The position numbers and the translations under genes were made by a program. A DNA stretch of 64,000 nt from Desulfomonilaceae bacterium (GTDB taxonomy: Bacteria; Desulfobacterota; Desulfomonilia; Desulfomonilales; Desulfomonilaceae): positions 62,001-126,000 of the forward strand of contig JBAZSD010000003.1 of NCBI GenBank assembly GCA_041662605.1, read 5' to 3'. Of this stretch, positions 17,732 through 27,405 are shown one piece after another (within the stretch, counting starts at the first letter, position 1; each line of letters begins with the position of its first letter). Below the pieces are notes generated by a model. It ran no database searches, was not told the DNA's origin, and saw only the letters and a list, made by a program, of their open reading frames with translations.

Positions 17732-18982
17732 TTATATTCTTGCGGCTGATCTACATATATCTCTAAAATTGTTTACCCCGGTAAAAAACTCTCTCATCAT
17801 TACCACCCACAAATAAAGTCCTTTACGCGTTAAAAAAAGCATTCTACCACTATTACGTATGGCGCCGACAAGTCTAAAACCAAAAAGTTCTTTCCACAAT
17901 ATCTTGGAAAAAGCACCTTCAAAGAGTTTTTCCGCCTTTTCCAGATCTAAAGAGGCTCCAAACAGAGTCATCATGAAATAATACCTGGCTTGCTCAAGAG
18001 AATTGAATCCTTTCCTCGCCATTAAAGGAAATTTGCCGGCTCTTACGCGGTCTATGTAGTCGGGAATTGAAAAAGTATTGGCGAAGCATGTACCATGAAC
18101 ATAGCCGAAAGATCCACTGCCAACCCCAACATATTCATCATAATTGACTATATATTCATCAATCATGGTCTTTTTTCTTGAGAAACACCATGCCGTTCCG
18201 GTTGAGTATTCATCACTCAGCGAATCATATATTTCGTTATAAAAAGTCTTCTCCTGCCGATAACTTATTGATCCGAATCGTTTTGCAAGCTCGCTCCTGG
18301 TAATGTCCGAAACCATTAGGGGATAGAAGGTGGCCTGATCCGCTTTCATTTCCTTTATGATTGAAACATCATTTCTGAGCATTTTAATAGTCTGAGTAGG
18401 GAAATTGAATATCATGTCTATGTTCAACGTATCGAACCTACCCAGAATTCCTGTCAGTTTTTGTATGATTTCATTTCCTGAGCCGTATTTGTGATATCTA
18501 CTCATCTGCTGGAGCATTGAGTCATCAAAACTTTGGACCCCGACAGACAACCGGTTAACCCCCGAATCAAGGAGGATACTCACTATCTCTTCGGTCAAGT
18601 GGTTTGGATTAGTTTCGATGGAAACTTCCTGCACACTAAAATCTTTTCTAAGTTTGTTTAACAGGGAGTTAATTTCTTTGGGCATCACGGTTGGAGTCCC
18701 GCCTCCGATGTATACGGATCTAAAGTCAAATCCCAGATCCTTGTACATCTCGATCTCCAACTCCAAGGCCTTGAAATATTCGACTGCGAGTTCTTCTTGG
18801 AAAACGTATCTGTTGAAAGAGCAGTAAGGGCATAGTTCCTCGCAAAACGGGATATGTATGTAAATCAGGTAGTTGCAGTCAGCCATAGGGACCGGCGGGA
18901 TCAAATCCTCAAATTCGTTGAAACTGAGGCTATGTGCAAAATTGTACTTCAGATATTTAGTAAGAGCGGCTTCTAGTATCAT
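17732..18982 (-). CDS. HemW-like radical SAM protein
   Basis: 416 residues. The radical SAM cluster motif is C-x3-C-x2-C within IPFCEELCPYCSFNRY, whose CPYCSF form is typical of the HemN/HemW branch. YIGGGTPTVM and SVGVQSFDD are further HemW/HemN signatures. HemW is a heme chaperone and some relatives degrade or modify heme. This copy differs in its C-terminal half, so the activity is open. It is the last gene of the long minus-strand run and starts 18 bases after the rhomboid stop. Confidence 0.82.
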   Translation of the reverse strand: MILEAALTKYLKYNFAHSLSFNEFEDLIPPVPMADCNYLIYIHIPFCEELCPYCSFNRYVFQEELAVEYFKALELEIEMYKDLGFDFRSVYIGGGTPTVMPKEINSLLNKLRKDFSVQEVSIETNPNHLTEEIVSILLDSGVNRLSVGVQSFDDSMLQQMSRYHKYGSGNEIIQKLTGILGRFDTLNIDMIFNFPTQTIKMLRNDVSIIKEMKADQATFYPLMVSDITRSELAKRFGSISYRQEKTFYNEIYDSLSDEYSTGTAWCFSRKKTMIDEYIVNYDEYVGVGSGSFGYVHGTCFANTFSIPDYIDRVRAGKFPLMARKGFNSLEQARYYFMMTLFGASLDLEKAEKLFEGAFSKILWKELFGFRLVGAIRNSGRMLFLTRKGLYLWVVMMREFFTGVNNFRDICRSAARI

Positions 18983-19000
18983 CCTATGCCTATTTCCTTT

Positions 19001-19708
19001 TTAATATACGCTACCGGGGGAACCCTTATGATAAGAGCTAGGTTTTTTACGCATTATAGCAAACAAGCCCATTCCCACAAGGAATCCTCCTATATGAGCC
19101 CAGTAAGCGACTCCTCCCGAATCCGGGCTTCCAATCTGAGAAGCGCCCCCAACGAACTGGAAAACAAACCAGAACAGCAAGAAAATGAAAGCGGGTATTT
19201 CTATGAAACGGATTATTATGAAAATTATGAGCAGTGTATGAATCCTCGCATGCGGAAAACCAAGAAGGTAAGCTCCCAGCACTCCGGAAATAGCTCCGCT
19301 CGCGCCGATCATAGGAATTTTCGACATTGGACTAAAAATGATCTGGAGTAGGCCTGATCCTACGCCACAGAGAATGTAGAATATGAGATAACGAATCCGT
19401 CCTAAACGGTCCTCTACGTTGTCTCCGAATATCCACAAAAACCACATGTTGCCCAAGATATGCAGCCAGCCCGCATGTAAGAACATCGAAGTAAACATAG
19501 GCGCCACCGCATTGTTCCATACACCTCCCGGTAATACCGTTGAAAACAGGAACCTGTATGGAATGAGACCAAAGTGGGTAGCGACCATGTCCGCTCCGCG
19601 CGCCCCAAGTGACGCCTCGTAAAACCACACGCAAGAATTCACGCCTATTATTGAAGCAGTTACTATTGGAAAGGCGCCGGACGGTTCACTATCTCTCAGG
19701 GGGATCAT
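19001..19708 (-). CDS. Rhomboid family intramembrane serine protease
   Basis: 235 residues with about six membrane spans. The catalytic serine is in GASGAISG and the histidine in AHIGGF, so the dyad is intact. The HILGNMWFLWIFGDNVED segment is the conserved rhomboid loop 1/helix region. It lies between mrp and the HemW-like gene on the same strand. Substrate cannot be inferred. Confidence 0.93.
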   Translation of the reverse strand: MIPLRDSEPSGAFPIVTASIIGVNSCVWFYEASLGARGADMVATHFGLIPYRFLFSTVLPGGVWNNAVAPMFTSMFLHAGWLHILGNMWFLWIFGDNVEDRLGRIRYLIFYILCGVGSGLLQIIFSPMSKIPMIGASGAISGVLGAYLLGFPHARIHTLLIIFIIIRFIEIPAFIFLLFWFVFQFVGGASQIGSPDSGGVAYWAHIGGFLVGMGLFAIMRKKPSSYHKGSPGSVY

Positions 19709-19743
19709 GAGGGTCTCTAATAATAGGGTCCAACGGGTCGGGC

Positions 19744-19774
19744 CATGGAATCACCCTATACGAATGATTCCATG
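19744..19774. repeat. 10-bp inverted repeat between mrp and rhomboid gene
   Basis: CATGGAATCA (19744-19753) and TGATTCCATG (19765-19774) are perfect inverted copies 11 bases apart. No T-run follows on the minus strand, so it is more likely an RNA-processing hairpin or operator than a terminator. Confidence 0.5.
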
Positions 19775-19831
19775 TCTGAAAACTTTTTACGATCTACTCA
19801 ACGACACGTCTGAAACCATGCTCAACAGCAT

Positions 19832-20698
19832 CTAGTGTTTCTTCAAGCGTGGAGACGACAGGGACAAAATAGGGCCTATGATTTGCTCAAAAGCCTTAGA
19901 CGTCGGAGAGGCGGGATACTCAGTTACGAAGGGTTTTCCATCATCAGAAGCGGTGACGACTCTAGGATCGATCGGAACTGCGCCCAAAAAACGGAATCCC
20001 GTTTCCCTGGCCAGTTTCTCACCACCGCCAGTTTTGAACAACGGATGACTTGCTCCACACGTAGGGCACACAAAGCCGCTCATATTCTCTATGATGCCAA
20101 AAATCGGCATTCCAAGACTCTTACAGAAATTTATTGATTTCCTGACATCCCTGATAGCGACTTTTTGTGGAGTGGTCACTATTATCGCTTGGGATCTCGG
20201 AGGAGCCATCTGACAAATGGATAGCGGCTCATCACCTGTCCCAGGGGGAGCGTCCACAATCAAGAAATCAAGGTGTCCCCAGTCAACTTCCGATAGGAAT
20301 TCGTGGATCATTCTGTGTTTCATGGGGCCACGCCATATGACGGCCTGATCTTTGTTTTCACGAATTATGAACTCAATGGACATAACTTTGAGATTCTTTG
20401 CTATCTTTATTGGTTCGAGTCCTTTCCCTGTGCCTTGCTCTACTTCCGCCCCTTCCAAGCCAAGCAATGTCGGCACACTCGGACCATGAAAATCAATATC
20501 CAAAAGCCCGACTTCTTTATCCGCAGCGGCTAGAGCGGCAGCTAAGTTAACCGCCACGGTACTCTTGCCGACTCCGCCTTTTCCCGAGAGAACGAGGAGG
20601 GTATTATCAATTCTGGTAAGGGTATCGGCCAATTTCAAATCTTCTCGAAGTTCTTCAATCTGCTCTTTGGTCAAAGGCGCTTTCTTTTTTTCCAGCAT
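19832..20698 (-). CDS. mrp: Mrp/NBP35 family iron-sulfur carrier ATPase
   Basis: 288-residue P-loop ATPase of the ApbC/Mrp group that loads [4Fe-4S] clusters on apoproteins. The deviant Walker A is KGGVGKST, followed by LLDIDFHGPS and DAPPGTGDE. The cluster-binding CPTCG lies in the C-terminal part. The DUF59 domain seen in some homologs is missing. AGGAG precedes the ATG. It sits directly downstream of hdrACB, whose products need many clusters, which suggests a dedicated maturation role. Confidence 0.93.
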   Translation of the reverse strand: MLEKKKAPLTKEQIEELREDLKLADTLTRIDNTLLVLSGKGGVGKSTVAVNLAAALAAADKEVGLLDIDFHGPSVPTLLGLEGAEVEQGTGKGLEPIKIAKNLKVMSIEFIIRENKDQAVIWRGPMKHRMIHEFLSEVDWGHLDFLIVDAPPGTGDEPLSICQMAPPRSQAIIVTTPQKVAIRDVRKSINFCKSLGMPIFGIIENMSGFVCPTCGASHPLFKTGGGEKLARETGFRFLGAVPIDPRVVTASDDGKPFVTEYPASPTSKAFEQIIGPILSLSSPRLKKH

Positions 20699-20720
20699 AC
20701 TGTTTCTCCTACCAATGGAC

Positions 20721-21614
20721 CTACGAGATCCCTATGCTTTCAAGTAGCTTTCTTGATTTCACTCGATGCACATCCGTTCCAACTTCTTTTGGACTCATAC
20801 CAAGAGACAATCCAATTAGCTGGGTTAAGTAGAACGTGGGAACCTTGACAAGGTCCTTAAATTTTCTGGATAAGGCAATCTGTCCCATGTCAAACTGTTC
20901 GAAACACGAAGGGCAAATGACAGACAGAGCCTCGATTTCCCTTTCCCTTATATGTCTAAGTTTTTCTTTGACAATTGCATAACCGGCGTCTTGGTCGGCA
21001 TTTGCCCCAAGTGGAGAGCCACAACACAGGAATTTCCTGGAATACTCGGTCGGTTCCATACCAATAATGGACAGGAGATGGTCCATACGTACCGGAACGT
21101 ATGATTCCGACTCTGATAGTTCTTCAGGGTACATTAACTTGGGTGGCCTGAAATAGTGGCAACCATAGTGACAACCGATTTTTACTGGAATATCTCTCAC
21201 TTTCTCTTTTATGAGCCTTTCAATAACAGTGTCCTGATAGAGAACATCCAAGATATGAGTGACTTCAATTGTCCCTTTGTAATGATGATTTTGTTCTTCA
21301 AGTATCTTGTTTACTTTTCGTCTTTTTGAATCACTTTTCTTGAGAGTGTGATTTGCTTCCTTCAAAGTATTTACACACCCTGAACAAAGAGTCATCAAAT
21401 TAAGACCCTGTTCCTCCGCCAAACAAAGGTTTAAGGCGGCCAGCGCCAGCCACGAATCATAGTGGACCATTTTAAGACTCGTAGGAGGAGGGCAGCAAGC
21501 GAAAGGCAAATCGACCAGATCTATGTTTAACCGTTCACAGACCTTGCGTGTAGCAGCCTCGAAACCAGGATATTTTATAGGAATGGCGCATCCTAAATAA
21601 AGAGCGTATTTCAT
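20721..21614 (-). CDS. hdrB: Heterodisulfide reductase subunit B (HdrB)
   Basis: 297 residues with two complete CCG domains. The first is Cys9, then CC at residues 40-41 and C-x2-C at 77-80 (CSGC). The second is GCHYGCHYF, then LCCGSP and CPSC. In Hdr complexes these ligate the two noncubane [4Fe-4S] clusters that reduce disulfides. It follows hdrC by 41 bases. The physiological acceptor in this bacterium, which should lack CoM-S-S-CoB, is unknown. Confidence 0.94.
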   Translation of the reverse strand: MKYALYLGCAIPIKYPGFEAATRKVCERLNIDLVDLPFACCPPPTSLKMVHYDSWLALAALNLCLAEEQGLNLMTLCSGCVNTLKEANHTLKKSDSKRRKVNKILEEQNHHYKGTIEVTHILDVLYQDTVIERLIKEKVRDIPVKIGCHYGCHYFRPPKLMYPEELSESESYVPVRMDHLLSIIGMEPTEYSRKFLCCGSPLGANADQDAGYAIVKEKLRHIREREIEALSVICPSCFEQFDMGQIALSRKFKDLVKVPTFYLTQLIGLSLGMSPKEVGTDVHRVKSRKLLESIGIS

Positions 21615-21655
21615 GGCTTCCTTGTAATTAAAGGGGACGTTTGTGCGACCCCGGT

Positions 21656-22117
21656 CTAGAATTCGATGACTTCATCGAGTCGAGTTTTCTTGAATATTTC
21701 TCGTATCTCATCAATCGGGACAGGGAGGAGTGGCGCCAAACCATGGTGGGCTCTCATCTCGTCTAGTTGATGCACTATCATCGACCTGCCTGTTTTGGCC
21801 AGGAGTTCAATGGCTATACCAAGTTTGTCGGGAACGTTGCCCCGTCTTGCCGCTGAATTTCTTAAGGCCACCAAAAGATCGGAAATTGGGATTTTCTGGG
21901 GACAACGATCTTCACAAACATTACATGTGCAACACACCCAAAGTCTTTCGTCTTCAACGACTTGATCGTGGCCGAGATTAAGGCATTTGAGTATTGTTTC
22001 TCTGGGGCCGAGCGCAGAAGCGACTTCAAGAGCAGGACAGGAGCCGGTGCATCGGGCGCATTGATAGCATTCATACAATGCCTCCCTAGGGAAAAAATTC
22101 CATATTTTGACGGTCAT
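21656..22117 (-). CDS. hdrC: Heterodisulfide reductase subunit C (HdrC)
   Basis: 153-residue ferredoxin-type electron-transfer subunit. It has two [4Fe-4S] motifs of the HdrC type, CYQCARCTGSC and CCTCNVCEDRC, each followed by a proline. It has no membrane span. Its ATG overlaps the hdrA stop (ATGA), a sign of coupled translation and of a fixed HdrA:HdrC ratio. Confidence 0.94.
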   Translation of the reverse strand: MTVKIWNFFPREALYECYQCARCTGSCPALEVASALGPRETILKCLNLGHDQVVEDERLWVCCTCNVCEDRCPQKIPISDLLVALRNSAARRGNVPDKLGIAIELLAKTGRSMIVHQLDEMRAHHGLAPLLPVPIDEIREIFKKTRLDEVIEF

Positions 22118-24516
22118 ACCGGCTCTCCCTTCTTCGTCGGTCGTTTGGCCAGCTTCTGTTTTGTGTCTTCTATTTGGCGGGAAGTAAGTTTTTGTATACC
22201 TTGTTCCATTTCCTTGACTACTTTGGCAAACTGAGCGCCTTCAGAGGCGGAAACCCAGGCAAGCCTTAGCCGATCCTTATTCAGACCCAATTTCTCCATA
22301 CGTTTCCAGAATTTTTCTACCCGCTTAGACGTGTTCTGATTGGCGTTATTGTAATGGCAGTCCGACGGATGGCATCCGGAAACCAATACAGCGCCAACTC
22401 CTTTCATAAATGCCATTTCAATCCATTCGGGGGCGACTCTTGCGGAACACATCGTCCTGATAATGCGAATATTTTCTGGATATTGAATTCTGGAAACTCC
22501 GGCAAAATCGGCGCCAGCGTATGAGCACCAATTGCAAGCGAAACAGATAATTTTGCGTTCCGGTTCAGTCTGTAGCGCTGCTGTTATCTGACTGACTATT
22601 TGGGCATCAGTAAAATGGGCTTGATCCAAAGCGCCAAATTTACACTCAGGCACACATGCGCCACAACCCTGACACATGGCTTCTATAACCTCGAAGTACC
22701 CCTGTTCTTTGCTGCCCTCGATAGCGTGGTAAGGACAAACGCGAGCGCATAGACCGCACGCCGTACACTTTTCAGGGTTGATTCTGGCGGTTACGGCGGG
22801 AATCTTGACCTCGCCCCTACTCATTAGAATATTGGCGCGTGACGCCGCGGCCGAGGCCTGTGTCACAGAGTCCTTGATGTCTTTTGGACCCTCAGCGGCG
22901 CCGGCAAGAAAAACTCCGCCGGTAGTGGTGTCTACCGGCCGTAGCTTCGGATGGGCTTCCATATAAAAACCATCGGTATCCGTGGACAAATTCAATAGCC
23001 TTTGGATCACCGAAGCGTCACTTCTGGGCCTTATCCCGACAGACAGGATTACCATGTCCATATTATATCTATAAGAAGATCCTAGCAGGGTGTTCTCCCC
23101 GAGTAGCGTCAGATTGCCCTTGTTGATGTCTTCTATGATTTCACCCGGAATACCTCGAATGAATGTTACGCCTTCCCTTCTGGCCCGCTGAAAAAGGTCT
23201 TCAAATCCTTTTCCAAATGCTCGAATATCTATGTAGAAAACAAAGATTTCCGTCTCAGGCCAGTGTTCCTTTATGAGCAAGGCGTCTTTGATGGTATTCA
23301 TGCAACAAACGTTGCTGCAATATGGATTGCTTCGCTTACTTCTGGATCCGATGCACTGAAGAAACGCTACTGTTTTAGGCCTTTTTCTGTCGGAAGGCCT
23401 TATCAGTTCACCTGACGAAGGCCCGCCTGCATTGATCAGGCGCTCAAATTCCAGTGTAGTAATAACATTAGGGAATCTCCCGTAACCAAGTTCGGTTAGA
23501 GCGGTCGGGTCATACACATCTACACCGGTAGCAACCACTATGGTTCCTACCTCAAGATCCAAAATCTGATCCTGTTCAGCAAAATCGATACATCTTCTTG
23601 CGCAGGCCTGAAAACACCTGTCACAAGCTACTATTCCCTGATTATTCAGACACAGGTCCATGTCTACAAGATATCTCGACGGTACAGCCTGAGCGAACGG
23701 TATGAAGATGGCGTGTCTGATCGATAGGCCTGCGTTAAACTCATCCGGAGCGAGTTGAGGACAGGCCTGAATACAGTCCCCGCAGGCAGTGCATCCATCA
23801 GTCACATATCTAGCTTTCTTGAGAACTTTGACCTTAAAATTTCCAATGTGGCCATTGACTTCTTTGATCTCTGAAAGCGTAAGCATTTCAATGTTGGGGT
23901 GACGACCAACCTCGCTCATTTTTGGGGCCAGAATGCAGATGGAACAATCCATTGTCGGGAACGTCTTGTCTATTTGGGCCATTCTGCCGCCAATACTGCC
24001 GCTTCTCTCCACCAGGTATACCTTGTATCCGGCGTCGGCCATATCAAGCGAAGCCTGAATCCCGGCGACTCCTCCACCGATAACCATTGCAGTGCGTTTG
24101 ACCGGAACGGTCAGTTCAAATTGAGGCTGCAATCGCGCCGCTCTTGCGACCGCCATGGATACCAGATCTTTTGCTTTAGATGTAGCCGCTTCCCTGTCGT
24201 GGAGATGAACCCACGAGCAATGCTCCCTAATATTAGCCATCTCAAGCAAATATGGATTCAGTCCGGCGCTCTCACAGGCCGCCCTAAAGGTAGGTTCATG
24301 AAGTCGGGGCGTGCATGAAGCGACTACAACGCGATTGAGTTTCTGTTCGCGAATGTCTGTTTTGATCTGCTCCTGACCAGGCTCCGAGCATGTATATAGT
24401 GAATCCTTGGCCAGGATCACATTTGGAAGTTCTCCGGCAAAACTGGCCACGTCTTCACAGTCAACCGTACCACCAATGTTTTTCCCGCAGTGACAGACAT
24501 ATACCCCTATTCTCAT
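22114..24516 (-). CDS. hdrA: HdrA with fused MvhD domain, flavin electron-bifurcation subunit
   Basis: About 800 residues. The N-terminal HdrA domain (VYVCHCG) is followed by the FAD site VIGGGVAGIQ near residue 147, a ferredoxin motif CTACGDCIQAC, and FLQCIGSRS with YCSNVCC. Two [4Fe-4S] motifs near residue 600 (CTACGLCARVC and CQGCGACVPEC) lead into a C-terminal MvhD-like domain with CFACNWCSY and SGCHPSDCHY. MvhD normally links Hdr to a hydrogenase or formate dehydrogenase. ATG 24516 fits the usual HdrA N-terminus. A TTG at 24564 with GAGGAG upstream would add 16 residues. korC lies immediately upstream, so 2-oxoacid oxidation is the likely ferredoxin source. Confidence 0.93.
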   Translation of the reverse strand: MRIGVYVCHCGKNIGGTVDCEDVASFAGELPNVILAKDSLYTCSEPGQEQIKTDIREQKLNRVVVASCTPRLHEPTFRAACESAGLNPYLLEMANIREHCSWVHLHDREAATSKAKDLVSMAVARAARLQPQFELTVPVKRTAMVIGGGVAGIQASLDMADAGYKVYLVERSGSIGGRMAQIDKTFPTMDCSICILAPKMSEVGRHPNIEMLTLSEIKEVNGHIGNFKVKVLKKARYVTDGCTACGDCIQACPQLAPDEFNAGLSIRHAIFIPFAQAVPSRYLVDMDLCLNNQGIVACDRCFQACARRCIDFAEQDQILDLEVGTIVVATGVDVYDPTALTELGYGRFPNVITTLEFERLINAGGPSSGELIRPSDRKRPKTVAFLQCIGSRSKRSNPYCSNVCCMNTIKDALLIKEHWPETEIFVFYIDIRAFGKGFEDLFQRARREGVTFIRGIPGEIIEDINKGNLTLLGENTLLGSSYRYNMDMVILSVGIRPRSDASVIQRLLNLSTDTDGFYMEAHPKLRPVDTTTGGVFLAGAAEGPKDIKDSVTQASAAASRANILMSRGEVKIPAVTARINPEKCTACGLCARVCPYHAIEGSKEQGYFEVIEAMCQGCGACVPECKFGALDQAHFTDAQIVSQITAALQTEPERKIICFACNWCSYAGADFAGVSRIQYPENIRIIRTMCSARVAPEWIEMAFMKGVGAVLVSGCHPSDCHYNNANQNTSKRVEKFWKRMEKLGLNKDRLRLAWVSASEGAQFAKVVKEMEQGIQKLTSRQIEDTKQKLAKRPTKKGEPV

Positions 24517-24606
24517 ATCTCTGGAATCCTTGTCTTTCCTCGAGTCTTCAAGCGCATGTTTCAATTCAGATTTCTCCTCGCGCCTCTCAAACCTAAACTT
24601 CGACGT

Positions 24607-25158
24607 TTACTTTTCGCCCAACAAAGATTGGCCGTATTCATAACCCTTATCAAAAGCGCTCAGGTTAAAGTCCTCTGTTCCACTTGGTATGGAGGCCAAC
24701 ACAGCCTTCTTCATCGAATCGTATTGAATTGTTTTCCCCAGTGAGGTTAGGGCTCCAAGCATGACAATATTTGCAACGATGCGTCGACCCATGCTCTCAG
24801 CTATTCTTGTCGCCGGGACCCTATATATGGTAAGGCCATCAGGATCTCTGTTGATTTGCACCAAGTCTTCATCCAGGATCAGAATTCCTCCCGATCGGAT
24901 GATTCCTCCGTATGTTGCCCAGGCCCCTTGACTCATTAGAACCAGAACATCCGGATCAACCACTTTTGGATAGTGAATTGATGCGTCGGAAATTACAACA
25001 TCAGCGCTGCATGATCCGCCTCGCGCCTCAGGACCGTAGCTCTGGGTGAAAACGGCGTTCTTTTGCTCATGAAGAGCCGCTGCCTTGCCCAATATGTGGC
25101 CCGACAATATTATCCCCTGTCCTCCAAATCCAGCGAACCTTATTTCTTTCTTGGCCAT
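24607..25158 (-). CDS. korC: 2-oxoacid:ferredoxin oxidoreductase gamma subunit
   Basis: 183-residue gamma subunit with the opening FAGFGGQGIILSG, then TQSYGPEARGG, typical of KorC/VorC/PorC. It starts within one base of the korB stop. With KorA, KorB and KorD it forms a thiamine-pyrophosphate enzyme that oxidises a 2-oxoacid and CoA to acyl-CoA, CO2 and reduced ferredoxin. The substrate could be 2-oxoglutarate or a branched-chain 2-oxoacid; sequence alone does not decide. Confidence 0.92.
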   Translation of the reverse strand: MAKKEIRFAGFGGQGIILSGHILGKAAALHEQKNAVFTQSYGPEARGGSCSADVVISDASIHYPKVVDPDVLVLMSQGAWATYGGIIRSGGILILDEDLVQINRDPDGLTIYRVPATRIAESMGRRIVANIVMLGALTSLGKTIQYDSMKKAVLASIPSGTEDFNLSAFDKGYEYGQSLLGEK

Positions 25159-26093
25159 CAGGCGGCTCTCCCTTTGCCTTGGCCGTCAGCCTTGCCGACA
25201 ACCCTCGAGACCACATTGGAGTTATAGTTTTGTATAAAATCCGGACGGTCCGTATTCACGAATGTTCCGACAACGAGTTTGCCTCTTAACTCTACAATAG
25301 CCTCACTGGGGTTCGCTCCATTCCTGATTTCGGAATTGTCTCTGTAGAATCTCATTTCATCCAGGCCGGAGCCAAGTTTGTTCGGTCTTCCAAAGCCCGT
25401 GGGACAAGGAGCGATAGCCTCGACAAAAGTGAAGCCTTTCTTATCCAGCGTCTCAGAAATTGAGTGAACTAGCTGCCGAGGATGAAACGTGGTCCATCGA
25501 GCCACATATATCGCCCCGGCTGCGTGCGCCAGATACGGGAGATTAAATGCAGGTTCCGCGTTCCCTGTTGGCGTAGTTGAAGTCTTGGCCTCTAAGGGGG
25601 TAGTAGGAGCCGCCTGTCCGCCGGTCATTCCAAAATTGAAGTTGTTGACACAAATAACCTTGAGATTAACGTTTCGGCGAGCAGCGTGTATAAGATGGTT
25701 TCCACCGATAGCGAAAAGATCTCCGTCTCCTGAGAAAACCGTTACGGTTGTGTCAGGTCGGGCTAAGGCCAGACCAGTAGCAAACGGAATGGCTCTGCCG
25801 TGAGTCGTATGGTAGGTATCCATGTCAAGGTATCCCGCCACACGTCCCGTACAGCCTATTCCAGAAACGACTGCGCACTTGTCTATCGGTAAGCCCTTCC
25901 TGTGTATGGCCTCAATAAATGTTGTCACAACAACACCCAGGCCGCATCCAGGACACCATATGTGAGGGATCCTGCCTGGTTTTAGATACTTATCGTCTGG
26001 ATGAAGCCCGTGATCCTTCTGTATAAGATCATCCGCAGCTTCTTTGTTGAATGGCTGAATTGGCCTGCATCTTACTCTCATCGTCGTTTCCAA
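25158..26093 (-). CDS. korB: 2-oxoacid:ferredoxin oxidoreductase beta (TPP-binding) subunit
   Basis: 311 residues. The cluster and TPP features are visible: WCPGCGLG, GIGCTGR, FSGDGDLFAIGGNH (the GDG of the TPP motif) and NNFNFGMTGGQ. The start is the first ATG (26093) or the one four codons on. It lies 56 bases after korA. Part of the korDABC-hdrACB run. Confidence 0.93.
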   Translation of the reverse strand: METTMRVRCRPIQPFNKEAADDLIQKDHGLHPDDKYLKPGRIPHIWCPGCGLGVVVTTFIEAIHRKGLPIDKCAVVSGIGCTGRVAGYLDMDTYHTTHGRAIPFATGLALARPDTTVTVFSGDGDLFAIGGNHLIHAARRNVNLKVICVNNFNFGMTGGQAAPTTPLEAKTSTTPTGNAEPAFNLPYLAHAAGAIYVARWTTFHPRQLVHSISETLDKKGFTFVEAIAPCPTGFGRPNKLGSGLDEMRFYRDNSEIRNGANPSEAIVELRGKLVVGTFVNTDRPDFIQNYNSNVVSRVVGKADGQGKGRAA

Positions 26094-26149
26094 TCCGGAT
26101 CATAAGAATGTATGATTTAACGGGAAGGTCCGTTGCCGCGTAAAATGGC

Positions 26150-27295
26150 TTAAAGAAATTCTCCAACAGCTTCTTCGATCTCTTGAGGCGTATGGATGGA
26201 CCCGCCCATCAGGGCCATCAATAAAACTTCCGAGCGCCCACACGATGTCCGCTCAACCTCATATGCCACCTGTCCGTAATTTATCTCCGGAACCACGAAC
26301 CCCTTTACTCTTGGAGCAATAGATCTAATGAGATTAGACGGAAATGGCCAGATGGTGACAAGCTTCAGCAAACCCACTCTGCAGCCCCTATCTCTCATAT
26401 CTTCCACGGCCTGTCTTGCCGCTCTTGCCGTACATCCGTAGGCAACGACAACCACTTCGGCGTCATCCAGCCCAACCGTCTCAACACGTATTATCTTTTC
26501 AGCATTCTTCCTGATTTTATCAACAATGTGGCGAACATTCCTCTCCTGAACCACATCTGTGATAACCGGATAGCCTCGCTCATCGTGAGTCAAGCCCGTA
26601 ACATGAACGTGATAGCCTTGCCCCGCAATTGCCATTGGAGAAGGCATGTTTGAGGAAGTGTCGAAGGGAAGATAATCTTCCTTCGAGGAGTCCGGTTTCG
26701 GGCGATTCACCACATTGAGATTTTCTTTTTTCGGAATCACTACCTTTTCAGTCATGTGACCCACGACTTCATCCGCAAGCAGAAAAACTGGCAACCGGTA
26801 TGTTTCGGAAAGGTTGAAAGCGTGTACGGTCAGATCGAAACATTCCTGAGGCGAAGATGGGGCAAGGGCTATACATCCGTAATCCCCGTGAGAGCCCCAA
26901 CGGGCCTGCATTACATCGGCTTGTCCGACCAAGGTGGGAAGCCCCGTTGATGGCCCTCCTCGCTGAATGTTTACAACCACACATGGCGTCTCGGTCATCA
27001 TTCCCAAACCGATATTTTCCATCATTAATGAAAATCCAGGACCGGATGTAGATGTCATGGATTTAACGCCACCCCAGGACGCGCCTAGAATCGCCGCCAT
27101 GGACGCAATCTCGTCTTCCATTTGAATATAAATCCCGCCGACCTGAGGCAACCGCCTAGCCATACGCTCCGCAATCTCAGTCGCTGGGGTAATGGGGTAT
27201 CCGGCGAAAAAACGACATCCCGCGGCAATTCCACCTTCGGCGCAGGCAGCGTCACCATGGATAAAATGTTCGCCGGTCAAGAGTTCTTTGCCCAT
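26150..27295 (-). CDS. korA: 2-oxoacid:ferredoxin oxidoreductase alpha subunit
   Basis: 381 residues with the KorA signatures GCRFFAGYPITPATE, MEDEIASM and STSGPGFSLM, and a C-terminal segment with VAYGCTARAAR. It is the form without a fused N-terminal gamma domain, consistent with korC being separate. GGAC is the only ribosome-binding sequence near the ATG. It starts 110 bases after korD, with a hairpin between. Confidence 0.93.
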   Translation of the reverse strand: MGKELLTGEHFIHGDAACAEGGIAAGCRFFAGYPITPATEIAERMARRLPQVGGIYIQMEDEIASMAAILGASWGGVKSMTSTSGPGFSLMMENIGLGMMTETPCVVVNIQRGGPSTGLPTLVGQADVMQARWGSHGDYGCIALAPSSPQECFDLTVHAFNLSETYRLPVFLLADEVVGHMTEKVVIPKKENLNVVNRPKPDSSKEDYLPFDTSSNMPSPMAIAGQGYHVHVTGLTHDERGYPVITDVVQERNVRHIVDKIRKNAEKIIRVETVGLDDAEVVVVAYGCTARAARQAVEDMRDRGCRVGLLKLVTIWPFPSNLIRSIAPRVKGFVVPEINYGQVAYEVERTSCGRSEVLLMALMGGSIHTPQEIEEAVGEFL

Positions 27296-27317
27296 TTCGA
27301 ACTGTCCTCACAGTAAT

Positions 27318-27345
27318 AACCCTCCTCAAAATCTTGAGAAGGGTT
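27318..27345 (-). repeat. Intercistronic 12-bp hairpin between korD and korA
   Basis: Arms 27318-27329 and 27334-27345 pair over 12 positions with one U:G wobble in the minus-strand RNA and a 4-base loop. There is no T-run after it, so an mRNA-stability or processing element is more likely than a full terminator. It lies 22 bases ahead of the korA start. Confidence 0.55.
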
Positions 27346-27405
27346 TAAGGTAGAGATCATATAAGAAAATTTAATTCAAATAACCGTGTAAACTTCCCTT
27401 ACCAA

